DNA of 5,831 nt from a bacterium (GCA_021782195.1 JAJXVI010000176.1:1-5831), one strand, 5' to 3'. Positions 1 through 5,810 are shown, counted from the stretch's first letter. The notes: generated by a model not told the origin, from the letters alone. Numbers and translations are program-made.

Positions 1-850
1 GGCTCCGCCGGTGCTGGGATCCGGGCACCGCAAGATTTGCACATATCCACCCCGTGTTGTTCCGCCACACCGGGCCGATCCGTACCGTGTGGCGTGATGG
101 GGCTGGATGCGCGTCTTCAGCCTCGAGATTCGTGCACGCGCTCTGGTCATCGTGGTGACCGTGTCGTCCGTGCCACTCCGTCAGCCTCGCCCCCGGCGAG
201 ACCGTCGGAAGTGATTACGGAAGCGCCATCCCCGGCGGTTGCCGGTGCGGCGAACACGGAGGATGTCGAGATCCACACGCCGCGGCCGAACAGGCTCCGG
301 TCTCGCTGCAGGTCGATGTGGTCAGTGCGGGGACCTCCACTCTTCAGCCTGATTTCCGTCAACCGCACAGCACACAACAGATTCAGGAACGTAGGGTCGG
401 GGCTCGAGGGAGTGTGGGTTTCGACAACGACGGCCGGGCAATCGTTCTGCCTCTTCGCTGCCCTGAGCGCCTGGACCATTTGTCGGTGTCCTTGAGTAAC
501 GTTCAATGAGAAAGGATGTGGTGACGGACCGGCGAGTGCCTCGGAGCACGAAGGAGCGCAACCCACACCGTAGTCAGGGGGACAGTTGCGGCGGTCGTGG
601 TGACCACACACGGGAGTTGCAACTCTGGCGTGAAAGGAAGACCCGTGTGCCCCGGTGTGTTTTTTCACTCACGCGAGAAAGAAGACGGTCCTTCACGTGC
701 ACGAACAACTCCGCTCCGTGGTCGGCACCTCGCGCGCTTTTCTTATGCTACCCGTCAACCTGGTGGGAGGGGGCGACAGCACGGCACGGGTCAAGAAGCA
801 AGCACGATAGCCCGGTGAGTTGCACGAGTCTCCAGGCCGGCCGTGCACGG
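1..850. other. Gene-poor stretch downstream of the response regulator
   Basis: No convincing gene is visible in this 850-base stretch. Both strands carry several overlapping open frames of 60 to 180 codons, but they are rich in Arg, Pro, Ser, Thr and Cys, lie on top of each other, and show no domain I recognise, as expected from chance open frames in GC-rich DNA. The only protein-like hint is a 35-codon plus-strand frame at 107-214 whose start resembles a membrane anchor (see findings). A long inverted repeat lies at 607-649. No tRNA, rRNA or clear promoter was seen. Confidence 0.6.
607..649. repeat. Inverted repeat with a nested 12-bp palindrome
   Basis: CACACGGG (607-614) pairs perfectly with CCCGTGTG (642-649) around a 27-base loop. 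A perfect 12-bp palindrome, GAGTTGCAACTC (614-625), starts on the last base of the left arm. A run of six T residues lies at 660-665 on the plus strand, about ten bases past the right arm, so a weak plus-strand terminator is possible but the spacing is poor. It is inside the gene-poor stretch and is not tied to any recognisable gene. A chance match is possible. Confidence 0.35.
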
Positions 851-1543
851 CTACACGATGAATCGGTAGCCGACTCCCGGTTCGGTGATGATGAATCTCG
901 GGTGCTCGGGGTCCGGCTCGATCTTGCGGCGCAAGTTGCCAATGTGAACCCGCAATGTCTGGGTATCGCCTCCTTCGTCCGGGCCCCACACGCGGTCGAG
1001 CAGCAGGCCGTGGGTCACCACGCGTCCGGCGTTCAAGAGCAGATACTGTAGCAGTGAGAACTCGGTTCGGGTAAGATGGATCTCTTCGTCATTGCGGCGA
1101 ACCAGGCGACGGGGAAGGTCAATCATCAATCCTCCATCGAGATGGTGGGCAGGTTGCACGGCCGGCACCTGTTCGGCACGGCGCAGATGGGAACGGATGC
1201 GCGCCAGCAGTTCCGAGGTGTCGAACGGCTTGGTCAGGTAGTCATCGGCTCCGATGTCGAGCGCCTCCACTTTGTCGGCGGGGCGGTCTTTCACGGAGAG
1301 CACCAGGATGGGAACCGGCGACCACCGACGCAACTCCCGACAGACCTCCAGACCGCTGCGGTCTGGCAGGGAGAGGTCCAGGATGACGAGGTTTGGGGTG
1401 TGGGTGGCCGCGAGGTCGAGGGCTTCTTCCGCGTTCGCGGCCATCAGGACTTCGTAGCCGCGTGCCTTCAGGGCGTTTCGCAGGGCGCGTCGGATCCAGA
1501 TGTCGTCGTCGACGACCAGGATGACGGGCTCGGTTCTTGTCAC
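851..1543 (-). CDS. OmpR/KdpE-family response regulator
   Basis: A 230-residue two-component response regulator: a receiver domain that accepts phosphate from a sensor histidine kinase, followed by a DNA-binding winged helix, acting as a cytoplasmic transcription factor. Receiver residues are visible: acidic cluster D12-D14 after strand one (VILVVDDD), phospho-acceptor D56 in VILDLSLPD, switch serine S83, Y102, and K105 in the KPF motif. The winged helix fills about residues 130-230 and contains EEIHLTRTEFSLL, DRVWGP, LRRKIEPDPEHPRFI and a GVGYRF ending, all closely KdpE-like, as is the length (KdpE is about 225 residues). GTG at 1543 is chosen as the start because GGAGG lies 7 bases upstream and the receiver begins at once; the frame runs open to 1741, but the extra residues are low-complexity. 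KdpE activates the potassium-uptake kdpFABC operon, but no kdpD or kdp genes are here, so target and partner are unknown and I give no symbol. Confidence 0.95.
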   Translation of the reverse strand: MTRTEPVILVVDDDIWIRRALRNALKARGYEVLMAANAEEALDLAATHTPNLVILDLSLPDRSGLEVCRELRRWSPVPILVLSVKDRPADKVEALDIGADDYLTKPFDTSELLARIRSHLRRAEQVPAVQPAHHLDGGLMIDLPRRLVRRNDEEIHLTRTEFSLLQYLLLNAGRVVTHGLLLDRVWGPDEGGDTQTLRVHIGNLRRKIEPDPEHPRFIITEPGVGYRFIV

Positions 1544-1550
1544 GGGGATT

Positions 1551-1555
1551 CCTCC
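1551..1555 (-). promoter_or_regulatory. Shine-Dalgarno site fixing the GTG start of the response regulator
   Basis: GGAGG on the minus strand, 7 bases before the GTG at 1543. It decides the start: the longer open frame back to 1741 has a proline- and histidine-rich N-terminus that does not match the receiver family. Confidence 0.85.
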
Positions 1556-1587
1556 GGAGTGCGTGGCACGGCAACGTGCGTGGGGGG

Positions 1588-1610
1588 CAGGCACCGGCCG
1601 TCGGTGCCTG
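1588..1610. promoter_or_regulatory. Perfect 9-bp inverted repeat upstream of the response regulator
   Basis: CAGGCACCG (1588-1596), a 5-base spacer, then CGGTGCCTG (1602-1610): nine perfectly complementary positions per arm. It lies 45 to 67 bases upstream of the GTG start. It could be an operator for autoregulation by the adjacent winged-helix protein, another regulator's site, or a hairpin in the 5' leader. OmpR-family proteins usually bind direct repeats, which argues slightly against simple autoregulation. The symmetry is seen; the function is inferred. Confidence 0.45.
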
Positions 1611-1742
1611 TTGCGTGCGAGGAGCGATTCTGCGAGGGGCGCGGGGGTCCCTTTCTGGGTGCAGGAGTGCGGCGGAGGTGGCGCGTCAGCGGGTAGTTTC
1701 GAGGCGAGCGTTGCGTTCGTTTCGACAGTGCCGGTGGCCACT

Positions 1743-2066
1743 CCCGCGCGCCTTGCTTTCTTGAACCAGCCAAGCCCGCTCGGTGGCGCACCCGACGAGC
1801 GCGCTGCCGCCCATCAGTCCGCCCTTGCACGTGGCCATTGAAGACGCGGCGGGAAACGTGGCCACGACAGCGAGCAACGCGGTGACCTTGAGCTTTGGAC
1901 GAAATCTGCGGGCATGCCGTCCTCGGGCACCCTGGCGGTGAATGCCGTCGCCGGGATCGCCACGTTTTCCGATCACCACGTCAGCAAAGCGTCGGCCGCC
2001 TACACGCCGGTCGCTTCTTCCAGTGGCCTGGCTTCCGACACCCTGTCGATTCTGCTTCATCAGTAG
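1743..2066 (+). pseudogene. Remnant of a secreted Ig-like repeat protein, 3' end, frameshifted
   Basis: This is the decayed tail of a large extracellular protein built from bacterial Ig-like beta-sandwich repeats. Reading across three frame segments gives one repeat: PARLAFLNQPSP (from 1743), then ISPPLHVAIEDAAGNV and ATTASNAVTLSFG (1813-1899), then SSGTLAVNAVAGIATFS and a segment ending ASSSGLASDTLSILLHQ before TAG at 2064-2066. From memory of the family, intact repeats read much like LxFxxQPS, then VxVxDAxGNxVTTATNAVTL, then GTLxVNAVxGVATFS. The second switch, at about 1899, fits loss of one base; the first lies between about 1779 and 1812. Only about one repeat survives, with no signal peptide or upstream repeats, so the gene is truncated at its 5' side by the regulator locus. 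Intact proteins of this kind are usually secreted or surface-attached. The protein reading is confident; its wider identity is unknown. Confidence 0.75.
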
Positions 2067-2069
2067 TGG

Positions 2070-2210
2070 TTACAAGGCGTCTTTGAGTGCCTGGAGCGCT
2101 TCGCTCAGCGACGGGTAGCGCGCGTGTGGCCCTTTTGCGAGCATTCTTCCGACAACCTCGTCGATTGCAGGGGACAGGCCGGTCGCAGAGGAGTCAGGCG
2201 CGGTGGCGGA
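2070..2210 (-). pseudogene. C-terminal fragment of a Ser/Thr protein kinase
   Basis: A minus-strand frame ending at TAA (2070-2072) encodes LSPAIDEVVGRMLAKG followed by PHARYPSLSEALQALKDAL. This is the last part of a bacterial Hanks-type kinase C-lobe, where family members read roughly P.ALDEVVxRMLAKDPxxRYPSxxEALxAL. The conserved Arg before Tyr-Pro-Ser is the C-lobe arginine near the end of the kinase fold. Nothing upstream in any minus-strand frame gives the ATP-binding loop, HRD, DFG or APE motifs, so the catalytic core is gone. The open frame continues to 2288, but beyond about 2210 it runs antisense through the transposase remnant and is not kinase. The fragment therefore cannot be active. 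Its stop lies 3 bases from the stop of the Ig-like remnant on the other strand. Confidence 0.7.
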
Positions 2211-2212
2211 GA

Positions 2213-2682
2213 GACGAGATGCAATGGAACCCGTCTGGGTTTCGCGTGTGGTTGGGCGAGCCCATCGAGCCGGAGGAAGAGGAATCACGGTCGCGGCTTA
2301 CCCGCTATGTGGTCAAGGCCCCGGTGGCACTCGAGCGTGGAGTACGATCCGGAGACGTGACAGGTCAGCTATCGGTCGGTGTCTCAGGGTCGCTCGTGGC
2401 AGCTTTCCGCGCTGGACTTTCTGGCGGACCTGTCGGTTCACGTCCCGGACCGGGGCGAACACGGCGTGAGCTACCTGGGACGATGCTCGAATCGCTCTCG
2501 CGGCGAGATGCGGCCAAAGACGGCGGCCGACCACGTGGAGGAGCATCCGCCACCGCCACCCCCGTGCAACGTAGCCGAGGGCGAGCACCGACACGCCCGC
2601 TCGAGCCTCAAACAGAGCGCCGTCCGTCTGGTTCGGCTCATCTGTGTTACAGGGCCGTTACGAAGGTGTAGACTTCCTTCAA
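2213..2682 (+). pseudogene. C-terminal remnant of an IS91-type transposase
   Basis: Decayed transposase of the IS91/Y2_Tnp type (HUH rolling-circle transposases). The first segment, in the frame of an ATG at 2219, reads MQWNPSGFRVWLGEPIEP then SRLTRYVVKAPVALER. The reading jumps frame at about 2337 to VEYDPET, hits an in-frame TGA at 2358-2360, then goes on as QVSYRS, LSALDFLADLSVHVPDRGEH and SNRSRGEM. From memory, intact members read HSGFSV, LARYIVRAPxxLER, xYDPETGxVxYRS, DPLDFLAxLxxHIPxxG and RYYGxYSxxxRG in this order. The frame jump fits loss of two bases from a GTGTG, and the TGA sits where a Gly codon would fit. A weak trace of the tail, AVRLVRLIC then LRRC, reaches about 2680. The N-terminal half with the HUH motif and catalytic Tyr is missing, so it is inactive. 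No element ends were identified. Confidence 0.75.
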
Positions 2683-2902
2683 ACGTCACGCTCCCCGCCA
2701 TCCCCGAGAGACACCGAACACCACGTGCTCGCCGAGACCCACGATTCAATCACCTATCCGTCCTGCGGAGCGCCAAGGTCCCGACGACGAGAGGGAGGGT
2801 GGACTGGGGGACTGTCGCAGGCATCGGGAGTCATTATGCGGCCGCCCTGGTGTTTCCCTCCCGCGCGCGGTGGTTTCGTGGTGCGAGGCGGGGACGGGTG
2901 GC

Positions 2903-2952
2903 GGGACGCTCGCGGCGGTGGCAGGGACGCGGGGCGGGGACGCTCGCGGCGG
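2903..2952. repeat. 16-bp direct repeat in a G-rich tract
   Basis: GGGACGCTCGCGGCGG occurs at 2903-2918 and again, identically, at 2937-2952, a period of 34 bases. The sequence between and before the copies carries further GGGGACG and GGGACG variants. Several runs of three or four G lie close together at 2890-2940, so the plus strand could form a G-quadruplex. The cause could be tandem duplication or slippage. Confidence 0.6.
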
Positions 2953-2982
2953 GCCCGGCGCACGTGGGGACGCGCGCCGGGC
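2953..2982 (-). terminator. Strong GC hairpin downstream of the lipoprotein gene
   Basis: On the minus strand GCCCGGCGC and GCGCCGGGC form a perfect 9-bp stem. It extends through one G-U pair and CGT/ACG to a CCCC loop, so about 13 pairs in 30 bases. It begins 30 bases after the lipoprotein stop at 3013. No U-tract follows, so it is not a canonical intrinsic terminator; it may stabilise the mRNA 3' end or act as a U-less terminator. Confidence 0.5.
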
Positions 2983-3012
2983 GCACCTGGCGTCAGGCGG
3001 TGTGTTTCGGGC

Positions 3013-4806
3013 TCAGAAGCCCGTCACGCCGGACGTAGACGACGTCACGAGCCAGTGACCCGAACTCAGGTAGACGAGCGACGCAAAGTCGCTGCTGCTA
3101 CCCTGCAGGACGGTGAGTGGCGGGAGCGTGTAGATATAGCTCCCCCAGGTACACGCGGCCAGGCTTCCTCCGTTTGCAGAGGAAGCGATGGCCTGCCAGG
3201 CCAGTGGTCCGCTGCCTGGTTGCTGCGTCCACGTGAGGCCGGAGTCGGTCGAGGCGTAGAGGTAGGCATTGCCGTGATTGGACGTGCTGTCGCCGACGGC
3301 GACGATCTTCGTGCCGTCGGCCGACGACGCGACGGATATCCAGTCGTGAGCCCCGGAGCTCGTCTGCTGCGTCCAGTTGAGCCCGGCATTGGCGGACGTG
3401 TAGATGTACCCGTTCCCGTCGCCGACAACCAGCTTTGTTCCGTCGGCAGAGGACGCGATGGAATAGGGGGCGTTGCATCCCGTGAGAACGTGCGGGGTCC
3501 ACGTCGCCCCGGAGTCTGTGGAGCAGTAGACGGTGCTGTTGGCGCTGGTTGCTGCGAGCATCGACCCGTTTGCCGAGGACGCAATGATAGACAGGGTCTG
3601 GGGGAGCTGATGTGATGTCCACGTGGTTCCTGAGTCTGTCGAAGTGCATACGTATGATGCACCCCCCGGCCCCATCACGGTGGCGGTGGCCGCAAGCTCT
3701 GTGCCGTCGGAGGATGAGGCGATAGAGGTAAGGGTATACTGCGCATTGACTGTGTTGATCGTCCAGTTTGCGCCGGAGTTCGTGGAAACGTAGACGTTGC
3801 CATCTCCTGCGACCGCGGCCAGGACGCTGCCGTTGGCGGAACCGGCCAGAGACCTCCAGTTCCTCTGGCCGCTGTTTGGTTGCGGAACCCAGGTCACGCC
3901 GCCGTCTGAGGACGTGTAGATGTACCCCCCGTTGACGGCTGCCGCGAGCATCCGGCCGTCGCTCGAGGAGGCGATATCCGCCCAGTATTGAGTCCCGCTG
4001 TTTGTCTGCTGCTTCCACTGTCTCCCGATGACCTGCACGGGAGAGTCCTGGGCGTCGATGTCCTGGGCGGTGTTCGCGTCGATTTCCCACCCGCCGGCCG
4101 CGGCCCCGGCCACCTGCACGATGTCCCCGACGGCGGGGGCTGGAGGCAAGGTGACGGGGACGCGCGCCGTGTCGTTGTTGGCGATGTAGCCGACGTTGGA
4201 CTGTGCGGTGGTGGGGCCGTTGACGACCTGCCAGGTGAGCCCGGCGCCTGTCGCACCGGTCGCGCCTGTTGCACCGCTCGCGCCGGTCGCACCGGTTGCG
4301 CCGGTTGGCCCTGCGGGTCCGGTGACCACGGTCATCTGTGATACCACGATGGTCACCTGTTGCGTGCTGGCTGCGTCGACCTGCATGGCCAGGGCTTCAA
4401 TGTTGTTGCCCCCCTGCTGCGCCAGCACGGTCAGCAGCGTCGTGGTTCTCGGGACGGTGATCGTGAGCACGTTGTTGGCGGGCGGAGCGTACACCGCCGG
4501 GCCGAAGACCACGTCCCCGGAGGTGTCGTAGGCGCTCACGGAGAGGGCCTGGGTGGCTGCGGGGAGTACGGACGCGCCGCGCACCGAAGCGCCGCTGTTT
4601 GTGCTCGCGAAATCGAGTGTCACCGTCGTCGTGCTCGATTGGGAAGCGGACGATGCCGTCGACGCGGCCGCGGAGGTCTGAGTGCTTGTCCCTCCGCTTG
4701 CACTTGCTCCCCCGCCGGAACTTCCCCCGCACCCGCTCAACAGCGAGAGCAGGAGCACGCACACCACAATCACGGATCGTTCGCAAACATTGCGAAGCAT
4801 CATCAT
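3013..4806 (-). CDS. Lipoprotein with collagen-like stretch and seven-repeat beta-propeller
   Basis: A 597-residue exported lipoprotein. The N-terminus has a basic region, a hydrophobic core and lipobox LSGC with the lipidated Cys at 26; Gly follows, so there is no Asp retention signal and an outer-membrane or surface location is likely. Order: Gly/Ser/Thr/Ala-rich linker (27-60), a beta-rich domain (about 61-160), nine Gly-X-Y triplets (163-189), a beta-rich segment (190-262) with NVGYIANND and VGDIVQV, then a propeller (about 278-560). The propeller has seven SSADG-like motifs (about residues 278, 320, 362, 408, 450, 492, 540) and six Asp-boxes of the form STDSGxTW (299-306, 341-348, 389-396, 429-436, 471-478, 519-526), as in BNR/sialidase-like repeats. 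No enzyme active site is evident, so binding or adhesion is the likely role, and the ligand is unknown. ATG 4806 is preferred because GAGAGG lies 8 bases upstream; a GTG at 4815 would overlap that site. Confidence 0.9.
   Translation of the reverse strand: MMMLRNVCERSVIVVCVLLLSLLSGCGGSSGGGASASGGTSTQTSAAASTASSASQSSTTTVTLDFASTNSGASVRGASVLPAATQALSVSAYDTSGDVVFGPAVYAPPANNVLTITVPRTTTLLTVLAQQGGNNIEALAMQVDAASTQQVTIVVSQMTVVTGPAGPTGATGATGASGATGATGATGAGLTWQVVNGPTTAQSNVGYIANNDTARVPVTLPPAPAVGDIVQVAGAAAGGWEIDANTAQDIDAQDSPVQVIGRQWKQQTNSGTQYWADIASSSDGRMLAAAVNGGYIYTSSDGGVTWVPQPNSGQRNWRSLAGSANGSVLAAVAGDGNVYVSTNSGANWTINTVNAQYTLTSIASSSDGTELAATATVMGPGGASYVCTSTDSGTTWTSHQLPQTLSIIASSANGSMLAATSANSTVYCSTDSGATWTPHVLTGCNAPYSIASSADGTKLVVGDGNGYIYTSANAGLNWTQQTSSGAHDWISVASSADGTKIVAVGDSTSNHGNAYLYASTDSGLTWTQQPGSGPLAWQAIASSANGGSLAACTWGSYIYTLPPLTVLQGSSSDFASLVYLSSGHWLVTSSTSGVTGF
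3127..3975 (-). repeat. Seven tandem propeller repeats inside the lipoprotein gene
   Basis: The coding sequence holds seven units of roughly 42 to 48 codons. Each starts with a variant of IASSADGTKLAA and, except the last, carries an Asp-box of the type YTSTDSGxTWT. The seventh keeps the first motif (IASSANGGSLAA) and the strand GSYIYT, but its Asp-box is replaced by PPLTVLQG, as expected where the ring closes. Seven units suggest a seven-bladed propeller. The copies are clearly diverged, so this is an old duplication. Confidence 0.8.
4240..4320 (-). repeat. Collagen-like Gly-X-Y tract with 18-base DNA periodicity
   Basis: Nine triplets: GPA GPT GAT GAT GAS GAT GAT GAT GAG. At DNA level the tract is built of similar 9-base units alternating GCACCGGTC- and GCGCCGGTT-like forms, giving an 18-base period. 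Such tracts are prone to slippage, so length may vary between strains. Nine triplets is short for a stable triple helix, so it may be only a spacer or trimerisation aid between the N-terminal domain and the propeller. Confidence 0.85.
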
Positions 4807-4814
4807 ACTGGCCA

Positions 4815-4820
4815 CCTCTC
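4815..4820 (-). promoter_or_regulatory. Shine-Dalgarno site for the lipoprotein gene
   Basis: GAGAGG on the minus strand, 8 bases before ATG 4806. The in-frame GTG at 4813-4815 would overlap this site, so the ATG is the better start. Confidence 0.65.
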
Positions 4821-5157
4821 AGCGTCTAGGAAAGGCGAGCCGCAGCCTGCACGAGTCCGGTGAGTTTTAGACGTGGCAACTTCGTCCTGGGCGGCGTGCT
4901 TTCCTTCGCCGTTCCTTTGCTGAAGGGGAGGTCTGCAGATGTGCGAAGTCTCCCCCTACGCCACAGACGCGGCCGAAGGGTCGCGACCGTCCGGAGACGG
5001 GTTCGAGGGGGACGGCCGGTCCACCGGTTGTCGCTGGTGCACGCCGCTTTTGTGGCGCCTTCGCTCGAGAGAATCTTCGAGCACCGCCACGTGATGCTGG
5101 CGCGCCGTTTCGGAATGACCGACCTCTGACTGTCGCTGCGACGAGGGCGGACAGGCC
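4821..5157. other. Intergenic region upstream of the lipoprotein gene
   Basis: About 340 bases between the hemerythrin-protein stop and the lipoprotein ribosome site, presumably holding the lipoprotein promoter. I see no clear -35/-10 pair. A plus-strand frame of 89 codons (4860-5129) is open, and an opposite frame is open through the same bases; neither matches a family I know, and the first is very Arg-rich. Small symmetrical sites exist, such as a 10-bp palindrome GGTCGCGACC at 4979-4988 and a GGGGAG/CTCCCC pair around 4930, but nothing strong enough to name. No clear terminator follows the hemerythrin gene. Confidence 0.5.
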
Positions 5158-5781
5158 TTACCCGAAAGGTGGCGTGGGGTCTGTCAGTGGCGCGGAAGGG
5201 GGATCTGCGGCAGGGTCGGCGGGGAGACAGGACTCCGACGCCGGACGCTCCCCGATGAGTTCCGGGTGACGGGCACACTCGGCCCGGCCCAGCCGCGCTT
5301 CGATGGCGAGCTGCAGGGGCGTGACCCGAGCCTCGTGCTCGGGCGTCGCGAGCAGGCGGTCGACGGCTTCGAAGAGGGTGCGCTCCTCCTGTCGGATGTG
5401 CGCTTCGAGATGGCCTGCCAGCGCCTGCAGGACGTGGATCGCGCGATCGATCGGGGGACGGTCCGGGGAGGCTCCCGCGGGGACTCCGGCCGCGCCCGAG
5501 GACGACAGCGCGAGGAACTCGTCCCGGAGCGCGCGATGGTCTGCGCAGAGCGCGTCTGCGAGCGAATCCAGGCCGATCTGTCGGCAGAGCGGGAAGAGCA
5601 CCTCGTCTTCGGCTTGAAAGTGTGCCACCAGATCGAGTTTGTAGTAGCGCCGCGCGTTCTCGGTCCACCGCGCGACCCACTCCGGGTCGGCGGGTCGCGC
5701 GCAGCCGCGCAGCACGGTGCGACAGAAAACGAGCGCGTAGTGATGCTCGCGGGACAGCGGAACCAGGCCGGGGGTACGCAT
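5158..5781 (-). CDS. Hemerythrin HHE cation-binding domain protein
   Basis: A 207-residue cytoplasmic protein (no signal peptide or membrane segment) with a four-helix hemerythrin-like fold expected to bind a non-heme di-iron centre. Candidate ligands are in the family order: H13/H14 in LSREHHYAL, H54 and E58 in AHFQAEDEVLFP, H82 in DHRALRDEF, H124 and H128 in GHLEAHIRQEERTLF with E132/E133. The domain spans about residues 8-145; the rest is a divergent, Pro-rich tail that may be disordered. Members of this family bind or sense oxygen or nitric oxide or serve in iron and oxidative-stress handling; nothing here picks one role. ATG 5781 gives a start typical of the family, but GGAGGAG is 29 bases upstream, too far to serve it, and the frame stays open with no start codon to the window edge, so the true start may lie outside. 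The lipoprotein gene is 350 bases downstream on the same strand; co-transcription is unproven. Confidence 0.88.
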   Translation of the reverse strand: MRTPGLVPLSREHHYALVFCRTVLRGCARPADPEWVARWTENARRYYKLDLVAHFQAEDEVLFPLCRQIGLDSLADALCADHRALRDEFLALSSSGAAGVPAGASPDRPPIDRAIHVLQALAGHLEAHIRQEERTLFEAVDRLLATPEHEARVTPLQLAIEARLGRAECARHPELIGERPASESCLPADPAADPPSAPLTDPTPPFG

Positions 5782-5810
5782 GCGCCGGGGATTTGCGGGT
5801 GCGCTGTTAT

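Larger units (their letters stand above)
2683..3012. other. G-rich intergenic region without a recognisable gene
   Basis: About 330 bases between the transposase remnant and the stop of the lipoprotein gene. Open frames on both strands are arginine-rich and without recognisable domains. The right half is strongly G-rich on the plus strand, with repeated GGGACG-type units, a 16-bp direct repeat and a long GC hairpin, annotated separately. Confidence 0.6.

Noticed and set aside
147..668. Minus-strand open frame of 173 codons in the gene-poor left region
   Set aside because: No domain recognised, Pro/Ser/Arg/Cys-rich composition, overlapping open frames on the other strand, and no convincing ribosome site.
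506..1051. Plus-strand open frame of 181 codons
   Set aside because: Its second half runs antisense to the well-supported response regulator and the first half is Arg-rich without any motif.
1076..1696. Plus-strand open frame of 206 codons
   Set aside because: Antisense shadow of the response regulator, a common effect of GC-rich codon bias.
2070..2288. Full 72-codon minus-strand frame as an intact small gene
   Set aside because: Only the last 35 or so codons match a kinase C-lobe; the upstream part is antisense to the transposase remnant, so a fragment is the better reading.
2644..3615. Plus-strand open frame of 323 codons
   Set aside because: Gly/Arg-rich translation with no motif; half of it is antisense to the propeller repeats of the lipoprotein, which explains its openness and its repetitive look.
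3098..4090. Minus-strand open frame of 330 codons with repeated Arg/His-rich pattern
   Set aside because: Frame-shifted shadow of the lipoprotein; its repetitiveness comes from the propeller repeats in the true frame.
4240..4320. Short tandem 9-base units considered as a CRISPR-like or minisatellite array
   Set aside because: The units are in frame, encode Gly-X-Y triplets and have no spacers, so this is a collagen-like coding tract.
4860..5129. Plus-strand open frame of 89 codons between the lipoprotein and hemerythrin genes
   Set aside because: Very Arg-rich, no family recognised, and the opposite strand is open through the same bases. A conserved small gene or an intergenic repeat cannot be excluded without a genome search.
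4826..5680. Minus-strand open frame of 284 codons
   Set aside because: Mostly overlaps the hemerythrin gene in another frame, and the rest is Arg/Pro/Ser-rich intergenic sequence without a motif.
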